Source of the DNA: Oscillospiraceae bacterium
GTDB lineage: Bacteria; Bacillota; Clostridia; Oscillospirales; Ruminococcaceae
Reading direction: 5' to 3'
NCBI GenBank assembly: GCA_031284525.1
Contig: JAISZR010000004.1
Location: 124,001-188,000, forward strand
Length of the DNA stretch: 64,000 nucleotides
Both the position numbers and the translations under genes were made by a program. The number at the start of each line of letters is the position of its first letter. The first letter of the stretch is position 1. The notes beneath the pieces are model-generated. The model had not been told where the DNA came from. It saw nothing but the letters and a program-made list of their open reading frames with translations, and did no database searches. Below, one piece after another: positions 26,425-35,939 of the stretch.

Positions 26425-28392
26425 ATGTCGGGGGTTAGATGCTGGGGAGGCGTGGTTTGGCGAATGAGTGGTGCTCCTAAAAAATATGATGAAAGTCAGA
26501 TTCAAGTTCTTGAAGGGCTCGAGGCAGTAAGAAAGCGGCCGGGGATGTATATTGGATCGACTGGCCCTAAGGGTTTGCATCATTTGGTTTACGAAATTGT
26601 TGATAATGCAATCGACGAAGCGTTGGCGGGTTTTTGCAAGAACATAGATGTAAAGGTGCTCAGGGGTAACGTCATTTGCGTGACTGACGATGGTCGTGGC
26701 ATCCCGGTGGGGAAACATCCAAAACTTGGGATTCCGGCGGTCACGGTGGTTTTTACGGTTTTGCATGCCGGCGGGAAGTTTGGCGGTGGCAGCTATAAGG
26801 TCGCCGGGGGGCTGCATGGAGTTGGTTCTTCGGTAGTCAATGCGCTTTCGGAGTGGCTCAGAGTTGAGGTTTGTGACGGGAAAAACATCTTTGAGCAGAA
26901 TTTTGAGCGCGGCAAGAATGTGAGTGAGCTTAAGGTTATAGGAAGCGGAGATAAAACCTACACAAAAGTAACGTTTAAGCCGGATGGGAAAATATTTGAA
27001 GAAGTGGAATTCGATGCGGATGTTTTGCTGAAGAGGCTCAGAGAACAAGCGTTTTTGAATGCAGGTTTGAACATTACTTTTTCGGACGAGCGTGACGAAA
27101 GGCAAGGAGTAAGTGAGAGGTTGTGTTATGGAGGTGGCCTTGCGAGTTTTGTGGAATATATCCACAAGAAGAAAGATGCCGACTGCGTTAACGAAGATGT
27201 GATTTATTTTAAAAGTACCAAAAATGAACAGTCCGTAGAAGTGGCGCTGCAATATAACACGAGTTATAACGAATTGATCCTTTCGTTTGCGAACAACATT
27301 CATACCGCGGAGGGCGGTGTGCATGAGGTTGGCTTTAAAAGTGCGTTGACAAGAGTTTTTAATGATTATGCGAGAAAGTTTGGAGTGCTCAAAGAAAGTG
27401 ATAAACCGTTCGTTGGTGAAGATGTGCGTGAGGGTTTGACTGCAATCATCAGCGTGAAGTTGATGGATGCACAGTTCGAAGGGCAAACGAAAACAAAGCT
27501 TGGCAATACAGAACTTCGAAAGACAGTTGACCTTTTGGTTTACGAAAAAGTATCTGAGTTTTTTGAAGAAAATCCCGCTCAAACCCGAGAAATTCTTGAA
27601 AAGGCGATGAATGCAAGCAGAGCTAGGGAAGCTGCTAAAAAAGCAAGAGAGCTCACAAGGCGCAAGAGCCTGCTGGAATCTTCCTCTTTGCCCGGTAAGT
27701 TGGTCGATTGTTCAGACCGTAACAATGAATATACCGAAATCTACATTGTGGAAGGGGATTCCGCTGGAGGTTCTGCAAAAGGTGCAAGGGATCGGAAATT
27801 TCAGGCGATCCTTTCGCTTTGGGGCAAGATGCTAAATGTGGAGAAGGCGAGGTTGGATAAAGTTTATGGCAACGAAAAACTTTCACCTGTTATCAGGGCC
27901 TTGGGGTGTGGCGCAGGGCCTGATCTGGACATTTCGAAAATTCGCTACGGCAAAGTAATTATCATGGCGGATGCAGATGTTGATGGTTCGCATATCAGAA
28001 CCCTTTTGCTTACCTTCTTCTTCCGATACATGAAACCTGTTATCGAAGATGGGCGCGTATATATTGCGCAACCGCCGCTGTTTGAGCTCAAGCGCGGCAA
28101 AAATGTGAGATATGCTTTTTCTGATAAGCAACGAGATGAATATATCAGGGAATTGGCCGGAGATTTTGAATCTAAAATAGATATTCAGAGATACAAAGGG
28201 CTTGGTGAAATGGATCCCGATCAGCTCTGGGAAACAACGATGAACCCCGAGACGCGGACTATGCTCAAAGTTCACATGGAAGATGCAGAAAAAGCGGATG
28301 AAGTTTTTACAATCTTGATGGGTGATAAGGTTGAGCCTAGGAGGTTGTTTATTGAGCGCAATGCGCAATATGTTCAAAACCTTGATGTATGA
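26425..28392 (+). CDS. gyrB: DNA gyrase subunit B
   Basis: ATPase subunit of gyrase, which introduces negative supercoils. 655 residues: GHKL ATPase domain with [19 protein letters not shown] and [19 protein letters not shown], transducer with [17 protein letters not shown] with [10 protein letters not shown] and [10 protein letters not shown], and the short C-terminal part with [12 protein letters not shown]. The ATG at 26425 has AAGGGG at 6 bases, but the family N-terminus begins near ATG 26464 ([14 protein letters not shown]), so the first 13 residues are doubtful. gyrA is not adjacent. Confidence 0.93.
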   Translation: MSGVRCWGGVVWRMSGAPKKYDESQIQVLEGLEAVRKRPGMYIGSTGPKGLHHLVYEIVDNAIDEALAGFCKNIDVKVLRGNVICVTDDGRGIPVGKHPKLGIPAVTVVFTVLHAGGKFGGGSYKVAGGLHGVGSSVVNALSEWLRVEVCDGKNIFEQNFERGKNVSELKVIGSGDKTYTKVTFKPDGKIFEEVEFDADVLLKRLREQAFLNAGLNITFSDERDERQGVSERLCYGGGLASFVEYIHKKKDADCVNEDVIYFKSTKNEQSVEVALQYNTSYNELILSFANNIHTAEGGVHEVGFKSALTRVFNDYARKFGVLKESDKPFVGEDVREGLTAIISVKLMDAQFEGQTKTKLGNTELRKTVDLLVYEKVSEFFEENPAQTREILEKAMNASRAREAAKKARELTRRKSLLESSSLPGKLVDCSDRNNEYTEIYIVEGDSAGGSAKGARDRKFQAILSLWGKMLNVEKARLDKVYGNEKLSPVIRALGCGAGPDLDISKIRYGKVIIMADADVDGSHIRTLLLTFFFRYMKPVIEDGRVYIAQPPLFELKRGKNVRYAFSDKQRDEYIRELAGDFESKIDIQRYKGLGEMDPDQLWETTMNPETRTMLKVHMEDAEKADEVFTILMGDKVEPRRLFIERNAQYVQNLDV

Positions 28393-28465
28393 AGTCTCCG
28401 GATTGAATTCATTTTGAATGTAGCTAAAAGTGCGATGTTGTGCCACAAAGTAGGAAGTTTCAAAG

Positions 28466-29680
28466 ATGAAAATTTTAGCAATCAATACGGGTGGCTCTTC
28501 CTTTAAGTATCAGCTTTTTGACATGGAGGCAGAGAGGACTCTTGTAAAGGGTAATTGTGAAAACGTCGGTGCCGAAGGTTGTTTTATTGCGCATATTTGT
28601 AGGGATGCGGAAACAGGGAATGAAAAAGAAATAGTAAAAAGGGGGATTAAAACCTGCGAAGATGCACTGAAGACACTGATTTTGCTGCTAACAGATCGAG
28701 AATATGGCGTGGTAAACGATATAAATGAAATTGCTGCAATAGGGCATCGCGTAGTTCAGGGGGCTGACCTTTATTCTGATCCAGTTTCAATAGACGAGGA
28801 AGTGACGCGCAATATCGGGGAACTTGCGGATTTGGCGCCAGTTCATAATTTGGCAAGTGCTTCGGTGATCAGTTGTTGCATGGTGGCATTTACGGGGATT
28901 CCGGAGGTTGCGGTTTTCGACACAGCTTTTCATTCGACGATTCCAGATTACGCATACATGTTTGGGTTACCATACAGATATTATGAGAAATATAAGATTA
29001 GAAAATATGGCTTTCACGGGATTTCGCATCGATATGTGAGCCAGAAGTATAGTGACCTTTTAGGCAGGAGCCTTAAAGAGCTCAAGATTGTCAGCTGTCA
29101 CCTTGGCGATGGGTGCTCGGTCACGGCGATTGATGGGGGCAGGTCAGTTGAAACAAGTATGGGATTCACTCCACTGGATGGCCTTTTGATGGGAACGCGC
29201 AGTGGTACGCTTGATCCGTCCGTGGTCACCTATTTAATGAAGAAAGAGGGCCTTTCGAGCGACCAGATGGAAGAAATACTCAATAAAGAGTCTGGTTACT
29301 TGGGACTTAGCGGGTTGGCAAGTGATTCTAGGGTGATTGTTGATGCTGCAATCGATGGCAACGAGTTGGCGAACCTTGTACTTAAGATGCAAAGTCACAG
29401 AATTAAGAAATATATAGGGGGGTACGCCGCCGTCATGAACGGACTGGATGCGCTTCTCTTTACTGGTGGGATTGGAGAAAATTCGTATTTTACAAGAGAA
29501 CTCGTATGTGCTGATATGGACTTTTTTTTGCTGGAATTGGACGAGAAACTAAACATGGAGACAAACAGTGGATGCCGACGCATATCTAAAGGAGGTTCAA
29601 AGGACATTTGGGTTATTCCGACAAACGAAGAGTGGGTAATTGCGAAAGAGACAAGAAATCTTTTACTTGGTGTGAGTTAA
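28466..29680 (+). CDS. ackA: acetate kinase
   Basis: Makes ATP and acetate from acetyl phosphate. 404 residues, normal length. ASKHA-fold motifs are intact: INTGGSSFKYQL, GHRVVQG (catalytic Arg), FDTAFH (Asp), YGFHGISHRYV (His), MGTRSGTLDP (Arg) and TNEEW (Glu). No phosphotransacetylase gene is adjacent. With the pyruvate:ferredoxin oxidoreductase 12 kb downstream it fits a pyruvate-to-acetate route. Confidence 0.95.
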   Translation: MKILAINTGGSSFKYQLFDMEAERTLVKGNCENVGAEGCFIAHICRDAETGNEKEIVKRGIKTCEDALKTLILLLTDREYGVVNDINEIAAIGHRVVQGADLYSDPVSIDEEVTRNIGELADLAPVHNLASASVISCCMVAFTGIPEVAVFDTAFHSTIPDYAYMFGLPYRYYEKYKIRKYGFHGISHRYVSQKYSDLLGRSLKELKIVSCHLGDGCSVTAIDGGRSVETSMGFTPLDGLLMGTRSGTLDPSVVTYLMKKEGLSSDQMEEILNKESGYLGLSGLASDSRVIVDAAIDGNELANLVLKMQSHRIKKYIGGYAAVMNGLDALLFTGGIGENSYFTRELVCADMDFFLLELDEKLNMETNSGCRRISKGGSKDIWVIPTNEEWVIAKETRNLLLGVS

Positions 29681-29771
29681 AAATTTGGGGGCCGATTTTT
29701 GTGATGTGCGGATAGTATAGGCAAGGGAAGAAATACTTATTACTGGTGTTCATAAGTCTCCCGGCACAATG

Positions 29772-29800
29772 TTGCAAATGGAAAGAAAAAGTTGTATAAT
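29772..29800 (+). promoter_or_regulatory. promoter of the CdaR-type regulator/ftsEX unit
   Basis: TTGCAA (29772-29777) and TATAAT (29795-29800), 17-base spacer. Confidence 0.8.
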
Positions 29801-29854
29801 GTAACGGAGTGATGCAAGGTGATGGCTAATCGGTAGAAAAAGGGGTGCATTTTT

Positions 29855-30943
29855 ATGTCAAATAAACTTTTCCAAGGTGTAATCTATCAAATGAAGGATG
29901 TTATGGATAGAATAGTCGGTGTTGCTGATTCTGACGGGATAATAATTGCGTGCAGTGACATAGATAGGCTGGGTGAGCCAAATAATCATGTTACGAGTGA
30001 GCTTTTGGAATCGTGTGAAACTGTTTCTGTGGATAACTATACTTATAAACCATTTTCACTCAAAAAGTCCAAGTGTGAATACGTCGCATTTGCAAAGGGT
30101 AACGACGAAACGGCCGCGCGCTACTGCAATCTGATTTCGATTTCTCTTGAAAGTATAAAGTTCTACTATGACGAGAAATACGATAAGGTAAGTTTTTTGA
30201 AAAATGTGGTGTTAGATAACATTCTTCCAGGTGATGTGTATGTTAAATCTCGAGAGCTGCACTTCAACACTGATGTCCAAAGAGTGGTGTTTCTGGTCAA
30301 GGTGCTAACTACACCAGAAATTTCGGTTTATGACGTTTTGGTGGGGCTTTTCCCGGATGGGCAAAAGGACTTTATTTTTAATATAAGCGAAAACGAGATT
30401 GTTATTGTAAAAGAAATCAAACCCGGGTTGGAGGCCAAAGATTTCGAAAAGTTGGCAAGATCAATTGTGGATACCTTAAGTGGTGAGTTTTATACCAAAG
30501 TTGTTGTTGGGATAGGGAAAGTTGTTAGTGGGATTAAGGAAGTTGCCCGATCTTTTAGGGAGGCGCAATCGGCAATTGACATTGGCAAAGTGTTTGACAC
30601 AGAAAAGCCAATTGTTAATTATGACAACCTAGGGATTGCGCGTCTAATTTATCAACTGCCGCCAACTCTCTGCGAGATGTATCTCAAAGAAGTTTTCAAA
30701 AGGGGTTCGATTGAGGGCTTGGAATACGAAACACTTTTCACAATCCAGAAATTCTTCGAAAATAACTTGAATGTGTCCGAAACGGCTAGGAATCTTTTTG
30801 TACACAGAAACACTCTCGTTTATCGCTTGGAAAAAATCAAAAAGATGACGGGCCTCGACCTTAGGGAATTTGAGCATGCAATTGTTTTTAAAGTGGCGCT
30901 AATGGTGAAGAAATATCTTGTTGCGAATAAGAGCAAATTTTAG
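29855..30943 (+). CDS. CdaR/PucR-family transcriptional regulator
   Basis: A 362-residue protein with an N-terminal sensory segment (about 1-120, diacid-binding-like), a GGDEF-like middle (about 130-260) and a C-terminal PucR-type helix-turn-helix (NLNVSETARNLFVHRNTLVY near 309-328). These regulators usually respond to small organic acids. Its place just before ftsE suggests it may control, or simply be transcribed with, the division genes. Ligand and targets unknown. Confidence 0.8.
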   Translation: MSNKLFQGVIYQMKDVMDRIVGVADSDGIIIACSDIDRLGEPNNHVTSELLESCETVSVDNYTYKPFSLKKSKCEYVAFAKGNDETAARYCNLISISLESIKFYYDEKYDKVSFLKNVVLDNILPGDVYVKSRELHFNTDVQRVVFLVKVLTTPEISVYDVLVGLFPDGQKDFIFNISENEIVIVKEIKPGLEAKDFEKLARSIVDTLSGEFYTKVVVGIGKVVSGIKEVARSFREAQSAIDIGKVFDTEKPIVNYDNLGIARLIYQLPPTLCEMYLKEVFKRGSIEGLEYETLFTIQKFFENNLNVSETARNLFVHRNTLVYRLEKIKKMTGLDLREFEHAIVFKVALMVKKYLVANKSKF

Positions 30944-31001
30944 CCGACTTTTTGTTCCCCGCCGGGATTGGGCGGGAGAAAAGTAGATGCGGAGGCGGGA
31001 A

Positions 31002-31712
31002 ATGATATTGTTTTCCAATGTATCTAAAGCATATCCCAATGGGACAAAAGCAGTTGATCAGATTAGCTTTTCTGTTAATTCCGGAGAATTTGTTTTTATT
31101 GTTGGGCATTCCGGAGCTGGGAAAAGCACTATCATGAAATTGATTATGCATGAAGAAAAAGCGACAGCAGGAGTAATCGAGGTCAACGGTTACGATCTTG
31201 GGAAAATGAAAAGAAAGCAAATCTCGAAGTATAGAAGGTCACTGGGTGTGGTGTTCCAAGATTTTAGGTTGATTAGCAAGATGACGGTTTATGAAAATGT
31301 CGCATTTGCGCTCAGGGTTACCGGAGTTGCGGGCAGAGATATCAGGCGGCGCGTTCTTTACATTTTGGATTTGGTAAGCCTCTTGCCAAAAGCCCAGAGT
31401 TACCCTGATCAGATCTCTGGAGGGGAACAACAACGTGTGGCTTTGGCGCGGGCGTTGGTCAACAATCCGTCGATTATTATTGCGGACGAACCGACGGGGA
31501 ATATAGATCCCGAACTTTCTACCGGTGTGATGGGACTTTTGGATGAGATTAACAAGTGTGGACCGACCATTGTTGTTGTTTCGCACGAGCATTCCCTTGT
31601 CAAAAAGCTTGGCAAAAGGGTTATTAACATTGAAAGTGGGACGGTGGTCTCGGATACCAGCTGCGAAAAATGGGTTCCTGTGGGTGAGGTAGAAGAAAAC
31701 CCAAAAGCGTAG
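31002..31712 (+). CDS. ftsE: cell division ATP-binding protein FtsE
   Basis: Cytoplasmic ATPase of the FtsEX complex, which couples ATP hydrolysis to activation of cell-wall hydrolases at the division site or along the wall. 236 residues. Walker [11 protein letters not shown]-loop FQDFRLI, signature SGGEQQR and Walker [13 protein letters not shown] are intact. ATG at 31002 has GGAGG at 6 bases; the in-frame ATG at 30987 is less likely. Confidence 0.93.
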   Translation: MILFSNVSKAYPNGTKAVDQISFSVNSGEFVFIVGHSGAGKSTIMKLIMHEEKATAGVIEVNGYDLGKMKRKQISKYRRSLGVVFQDFRLISKMTVYENVAFALRVTGVAGRDIRRRVLYILDLVSLLPKAQSYPDQISGGEQQRVALARALVNNPSIIIADEPTGNIDPELSTGVMGLLDEINKCGPTIVVVSHEHSLVKKLGKRVINIESGTVVSDTSCEKWVPVGEVEENPKA

Positions 31713-31779
31713 CTAGGTCGGTTGTCTAATGTAACGTGGCCTATATGGCGAATAGTTTTAAAAGGGCTTGGAGGAAGAA

Positions 31780-32673
31780 ATGGGACTAAGTAATGTGGGC
31801 TATCTTCTCAGGCAGGGGGTCAAGAACGTCTGGCTCAATAGGTTGCTCTCTGTCGCATCTGTTGGTGTTTTAACGGTCTGCTTCCTTTTAATTGGGACTG
31901 CTACCCTTTTCTCGTTTAACATGGGGTCTTTTGTGCATGAGGTTGAAAAAAAGAATGAACTTGTGGTTTTTTTGGAAGACGACATGGTCAAGACCGTTAA
32001 GCACCGCCTTGAAAAGATCAAGAATGTGGCAAAGTTGCGCTTTGTTTCGAAGAAGGAAGCACTGGAGATGCAGTTTTCGAAGTTGGATAAGGGTGGCGAA
32101 CTTTTCAACGAGTTAAGCCAGTCAAACCCCTTGCCGGATTCGTATAGAGTGTCTCTTCACAATGTTAGCGAAATGAAAAAGACCGTTAAAAAGATCGAAA
32201 AAATAAAAGGGGTAGAGGGCGTGCGCGCGCCTGACGACGTTGCAAAAGTAATTTCTCAAATGAAGAGCACAGTCAAATATGCAGGGTATATCATTGTTGG
32301 GTTTTTGCTTTTGGTATCGTTGTTTATCATTGCAACCACAATAAAGATGACGATTTATGATCGCCGCAGAGAGATAAATATTATGAAGTTCGTGGGGGCA
32401 AGTAACACGTTCATCAGGATTCCATTTGTTGTTGAAGGGGTAGTTCTTGGTCTTCTTGCCGCATTTTTGGCATATGGTGTATTATATCTTGGCTATTCTT
32501 ACATGCTGGATATTATGAAGGAGTTCGACGTTGAAGTGGGCCCAATGGTGAGGGAAGGGATAGTGCCGTTTGCTGAGGTTGGCGGTTGGCTTATTGCTGG
32601 TTTTGTGGGTGTTGGAAGCCTTATTGGGGCGTTTGGTAGCATGTTTTTTGTGCGCAAGCACCTGAGGGTGTGA
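31780..32673 (+). CDS. ftsX: cell division protein FtsX
   Basis: Membrane partner of FtsE. 297 residues: one N-terminal membrane helix (about 18-42), an extracellular domain of about 110 residues, and three C-terminal helices (about 167-190, 216-240, 265-287). The extracellular loop of FtsX is what contacts hydrolases or their activators; the M23 protein encoded next is the likely partner. ATG at 31780 has GGAGG at 5 bases. Confidence 0.92.
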   Translation: MGLSNVGYLLRQGVKNVWLNRLLSVASVGVLTVCFLLIGTATLFSFNMGSFVHEVEKKNELVVFLEDDMVKTVKHRLEKIKNVAKLRFVSKKEALEMQFSKLDKGGELFNELSQSNPLPDSYRVSLHNVSEMKKTVKKIEKIKGVEGVRAPDDVAKVISQMKSTVKYAGYIIVGFLLLVSLFIIATTIKMTIYDRRREINIMKFVGASNTFIRIPFVVEGVVLGLLAAFLAYGVLYLGYSYMLDIMKEFDVEVGPMVREGIVPFAEVGGWLIAGFVGVGSLIGAFGSMFFVRKHLRV

Positions 32674-32721
32674 AGGGGGCGTAAATGTTGAAAAGCAAAG
32701 GTGTAAACAAAAGGCGGAGGG

Positions 32722-34203
32722 GTGAGTCATATTTTTGAAAAATTTGTGAGGCGCTTGGCTCTTGTTTTGCTAGCCTTGGGGGTAGTTGGTTCCGTTGGGA
32801 TCCAGACTTTTGCGGTGAACGAACCTAAAAGCTCTGTCAAGGCAGACAAACCTCTCGAAGGTGACGAAGACGACTACGACTATGATTATGACGATGACAC
32901 TGAGTATGCGGAGGATACAGATTTCGGTGAGGATGATGAAGATGATGCTGATGACCAGTCTTCTTCGAACGATGACGACGATGATGATAAACATGACAAC
33001 GGCGATGATGACGATGATGATGGCAACAAAGAAAAGAGTGCGTCTGAAAGAAAAAGGGAAGCCTTGCAGAAAGAATTGGATGAACTGAAAGGTGAGAGGA
33101 AGAAGGCGCAAAGTGAGCGTAAAGAAGCGCAAAAACAAGTGAAACAGCTCGGGAATAAGCGGGCGGAAGAGCAGAAGAGGAAAAGATCAATAGAGGCGGA
33201 AATAGAAAATCTCAAAAAGGAAGTTAATCTGCTTGAAACTAAGCGGCAAATCCTCGAAAAAGAAATTGGGAAAAAGAAATTGGACATAGAGGAGAAGGAG
33301 AGAAATGTGCAGGCCGAACACGAGTGTTTGGCAAAAAGATTTAGAGCTATGTATGTCAATGGAAAGTCTAATGAAGATGCCGTTTTAGCCTTGGTGCTCG
33401 GCTCGGGCGATTTTTATGCCGCTCTCACGGACGATGATTATGATAAAATACTCTTGAATAAAGATAAGCAACTCGTCGACAAAATTAGAAAGCAAAAAGC
33501 GCGAATAGAAGACGGGAAAAAAGCACTCGAGGCGGAAAAAGGAGAGCTGGAAGAAACCAAGAAAAAGCTCGAAGCAAACAAAAAAAAGCTCGAAGCAAAC
33601 AACATTGCGGTTGAAAATGTGATTTATAATCTCCAACTTCAAGAGGCGGCGTGGGAACGAGACAGTAAGAAACTCAAAGAGGAGGAGGAAGAGTATCAGA
33701 GGGAAATCGACGAGATCCTGAAACAGTTAAAGCCAAAGGGCGGGAAGTATGTAGGCGGTGAATTTAGTTGGCCGGTTCCGGGTTATTACACTATATCTTC
33801 GCCGTACGGGTTAAGAAATTTGGACACTGGCACAGGTACACTAAATGATTTTCACCAAGGAATGGATATTGCTGGCAGCAACATCTATGGGAAGAATGTA
33901 GTTGCGGCGAACGGCGGTAAAGTGCTTTTTGTTTGTTACAGTGACGGTGACAGGCGTTATGGAAGTTACGGCAAATATGTAATTGTTGATCATGGTGGTG
34001 GCATCACAACTTATTACGGCCATTTGAGTGCGATTAGTGTCAGTCAAGATCAGGAAATTGCAAGAGGAGAAAAAATCGGGGAGGTTGGTTCAACAGGCTA
34101 TTCCACCGGTCCGCATCTGCACTTTGAGGTAAGGGAAAACAATAAGCATGTAAATCCTAATAAATACCTTAGGGGTAAAAACGGAGATGAAGAATCAGGT
34201 TAA
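32722..34203 (+). CDS. secreted M23 peptidase with poly-aspartate linker and coiled coils (EnvC-like)
   Basis: 493 residues. A signal peptide (about 1-31) is followed by an acidic stretch at 46-100 in which 35 of 55 residues are Asp or Glu, long coiled coils (about 104-205 and 243-337) and a C-terminal M23/LytM domain. The zinc ligands are present: H378 and D382 in HQGMD, H465 and H467 in HLH, with H434 also kept, so it should cut peptidoglycan cross-bridges rather than be a dead activator. Directly after ftsEX, it is probably the hydrolase they control. GTG start at 32722 is very close to its GGAGG, so a start at GTG 32746 is possible. Confidence 0.88.
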   Translation: MSHIFEKFVRRLALVLLALGVVGSVGIQTFAVNEPKSSVKADKPLEGDEDDYDYDYDDDTEYAEDTDFGEDDEDDADDQSSSNDDDDDDKHDNGDDDDDDGNKEKSASERKREALQKELDELKGERKKAQSERKEAQKQVKQLGNKRAEEQKRKRSIEAEIENLKKEVNLLETKRQILEKEIGKKKLDIEEKERNVQAEHECLAKRFRAMYVNGKSNEDAVLALVLGSGDFYAALTDDDYDKILLNKDKQLVDKIRKQKARIEDGKKALEAEKGELEETKKKLEANKKKLEANNIAVENVIYNLQLQEAAWERDSKKLKEEEEEYQREIDEILKQLKPKGGKYVGGEFSWPVPGYYTISSPYGLRNLDTGTGTLNDFHQGMDIAGSNIYGKNVVAANGGKVLFVCYSDGDRRYGSYGKYVIVDHGGGITTYYGHLSAISVSQDQEIARGEKIGEVGSTGYSTGPHLHFEVRENNKHVNPNKYLRGKNGDEESG

Positions 34204-34376
34204 TGAGGGGAAATCTGATTTGCCAATAGTTGGTGCGCGCTTGCGGTGACCTAGTCACTGAAGAATTGCCCGTGTGGCCAAAAGCGGAGATACGTCCCGG
34301 TTGTTTCGCGCTACCTGCACTGGCGGCACGGCACTTGGGTTTGAAGATAAGACTAACTTGGAACGGAGAGTGGAAT
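34204..34376 (+). other. leader region of nhaC
   Basis: About 170 bases with a perfect small hairpin (GTGAC/GTCAC, 34246-34258) and several GC-rich segments. It could be an untranslated leader. No known riboswitch consensus was recognised. Confidence 0.35.
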
Positions 34377-35909
34377 ATGGATTATGGTTGGCTTTCGATA
34401 GTCCCCCCGGTAGTCACGATGGCGCTGGTTTTGGTTACGAAAGAAGTTTTATTTTCGCTGTTTGTGGGAGTTTTTTCTGGCGCGTTGATTTATGAGAGGT
34501 GGAGTTTAATATATAGCCTGAGGACAACATTTAAAGTACTTTCACGGGGAATGGCTGATGTGCAACACGTGGAGATTTTGGTGTTTTTAAGTCTGCTTGG
34601 CGCGTTGGTTGTAATTCTCACTGTGGCAGGCGGAGCGCAAGCTTATGGAGATTGGGCGGTTAAAAGAATCAAAACAAAGAAACAGTCGCAGCTTATGGCC
34701 TTTGCCTGTGGCCTTTTGTTCTTTATCGATGATTTTTTCCACTTTTTGGCTGCAAGCGTAATTTTGAAACCTGTTGTGCAAAGAAACAAGATTTCACCGG
34801 AAAAGTTCGCATATTTGCTGGATTCAACCGCTGCGACTACTTCGGTAATTGCGCCAGTTTCCGGCTGGGCAGTGGTGATTGTTTCGCTCTTAGTGATGAA
34901 TGGTGTGGAAGATCCAATGGGTGTTTACATAAAGTCGATTCCATTTAACCTTTATGCAATCTTAACGATCTTGACGGTGTTTTTCTTTTCGGTTAGTAAG
35001 TTCGAGATGGGTGAGATGGCTGCTGCGGAAGAAAGGGCAAAAAGAAAGGGTGCGATCGATGAGGCAACAGATGTGGCTGAGGAAGCAGTGGTGGAAGGGA
35101 TATCGATAAACAAAAAAGGGAAAGTTATCTACATGATTTTACCAATCTGTGTCCTTGTTGTTGGCGCGATCCTATGGATGCTGGGAACGGGGAGATTTTT
35201 CACGAGCTCGGTTTCAGTATTAGAAGCTATAAAAACCGCTAGGACAGAAGAATCACTCGTTATGGGGAGTTTTTTCGCCATTTTAACGACGCTTTTTCTT
35301 GTTGTTCCAACAAGAGCTGTGAGTCTTAAGCGTTTTATGGAGGCGTTTGTTGCTGGAGTAAAAACAATGCTGCCAGCCATCTTGATTTTGATTTTGGCGT
35401 GGGCGATCGGTGGTATCTGTGACCGTGGGTATCTCAACACAGGAGTTTTCGTCAAAGATGTTCTGGGTACCTCTATTCCTGCAAACTTCTTCCCCATTAT
35501 CATGTTTATCGCGTCATGTTTACTTTCTTTTGCCACGGGAACTTCGTGGGCTACCTTTGGCATATTCATACCGGTTGCTGTGAATTTATGTGGAGATTTG
35601 CCAGAGAATGTTTTGGTGCTTTCGGTTGCGGCAACGCTTGCGGGCTCTGTGTTTGGAGACCATGTTTCACCTATTTCTGGAACAACCGTTTTGGCGTCGG
35701 CGGGGGCAGATTGCGACCACTTAAAGCACGTTAGTACGCAGCTGCCGTATGCTCTCCCGGTGGCTTTTGCGTCCGCGGTTGGATTTCTTGTTGCGGGTTT
35801 TGGAGGGAATATCTTTGTGGTGTTTGGTGTAAGCTTGCTTTTTTTGGCTGGTTCGATTTATGCGGCTAAAATAATGCTCAAGGGTAAAGAAAATTTAAAA
35901 CAGTCGTGA
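34377..35909 (+). CDS. nhaC: Na+/H+ antiporter, NhaC family
   Basis: 510-residue polytopic membrane protein that exchanges sodium for protons. Helices are visible throughout; LLFFIDDFFHFLAASV, DSTAATTSVIAPVSGWAVV and the C-terminal SFATGTSWATFGIF, GDHVSPISGTT are hallmarks of the NhaC superfamily. ATG at 34377 has GGAG at 8 bases; upstream in-frame ATG-like codons give a soluble N-terminus foreign to the family. Whether Na+ is the true substrate cannot be told from sequence. Confidence 0.85.
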   Translation: MDYGWLSIVPPVVTMALVLVTKEVLFSLFVGVFSGALIYERWSLIYSLRTTFKVLSRGMADVQHVEILVFLSLLGALVVILTVAGGAQAYGDWAVKRIKTKKQSQLMAFACGLLFFIDDFFHFLAASVILKPVVQRNKISPEKFAYLLDSTAATTSVIAPVSGWAVVIVSLLVMNGVEDPMGVYIKSIPFNLYAILTILTVFFFSVSKFEMGEMAAAEERAKRKGAIDEATDVAEEAVVEGISINKKGKVIYMILPICVLVVGAILWMLGTGRFFTSSVSVLEAIKTARTEESLVMGSFFAILTTLFLVVPTRAVSLKRFMEAFVAGVKTMLPAILILILAWAIGGICDRGYLNTGVFVKDVLGTSIPANFFPIIMFIASCLLSFATGTSWATFGIFIPVAVNLCGDLPENVLVLSVAATLAGSVFGDHVSPISGTTVLASAGADCDHLKHVSTQLPYALPVAFASAVGFLVAGFGGNIFVVFGVSLLFLAGSIYAAKIMLKGKENLKQS

Positions 35910-35939
35910 TGTGGTTCGCATAAACGAGGGGAGTCGATA

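Noticed and set aside
26380..27582. A 400-codon open frame antisense to gyrB
   Set aside because: It mirrors the codon pattern of gyrB and resembles no protein; the upper part overlaps the gyrB promoter.
32770..33359. Several hydrophobic or His-rich open frames antisense to the poly-Asp region
   Set aside because: They are complements of GAT/GAC and GAA repeats in the M23 gene, not real genes.
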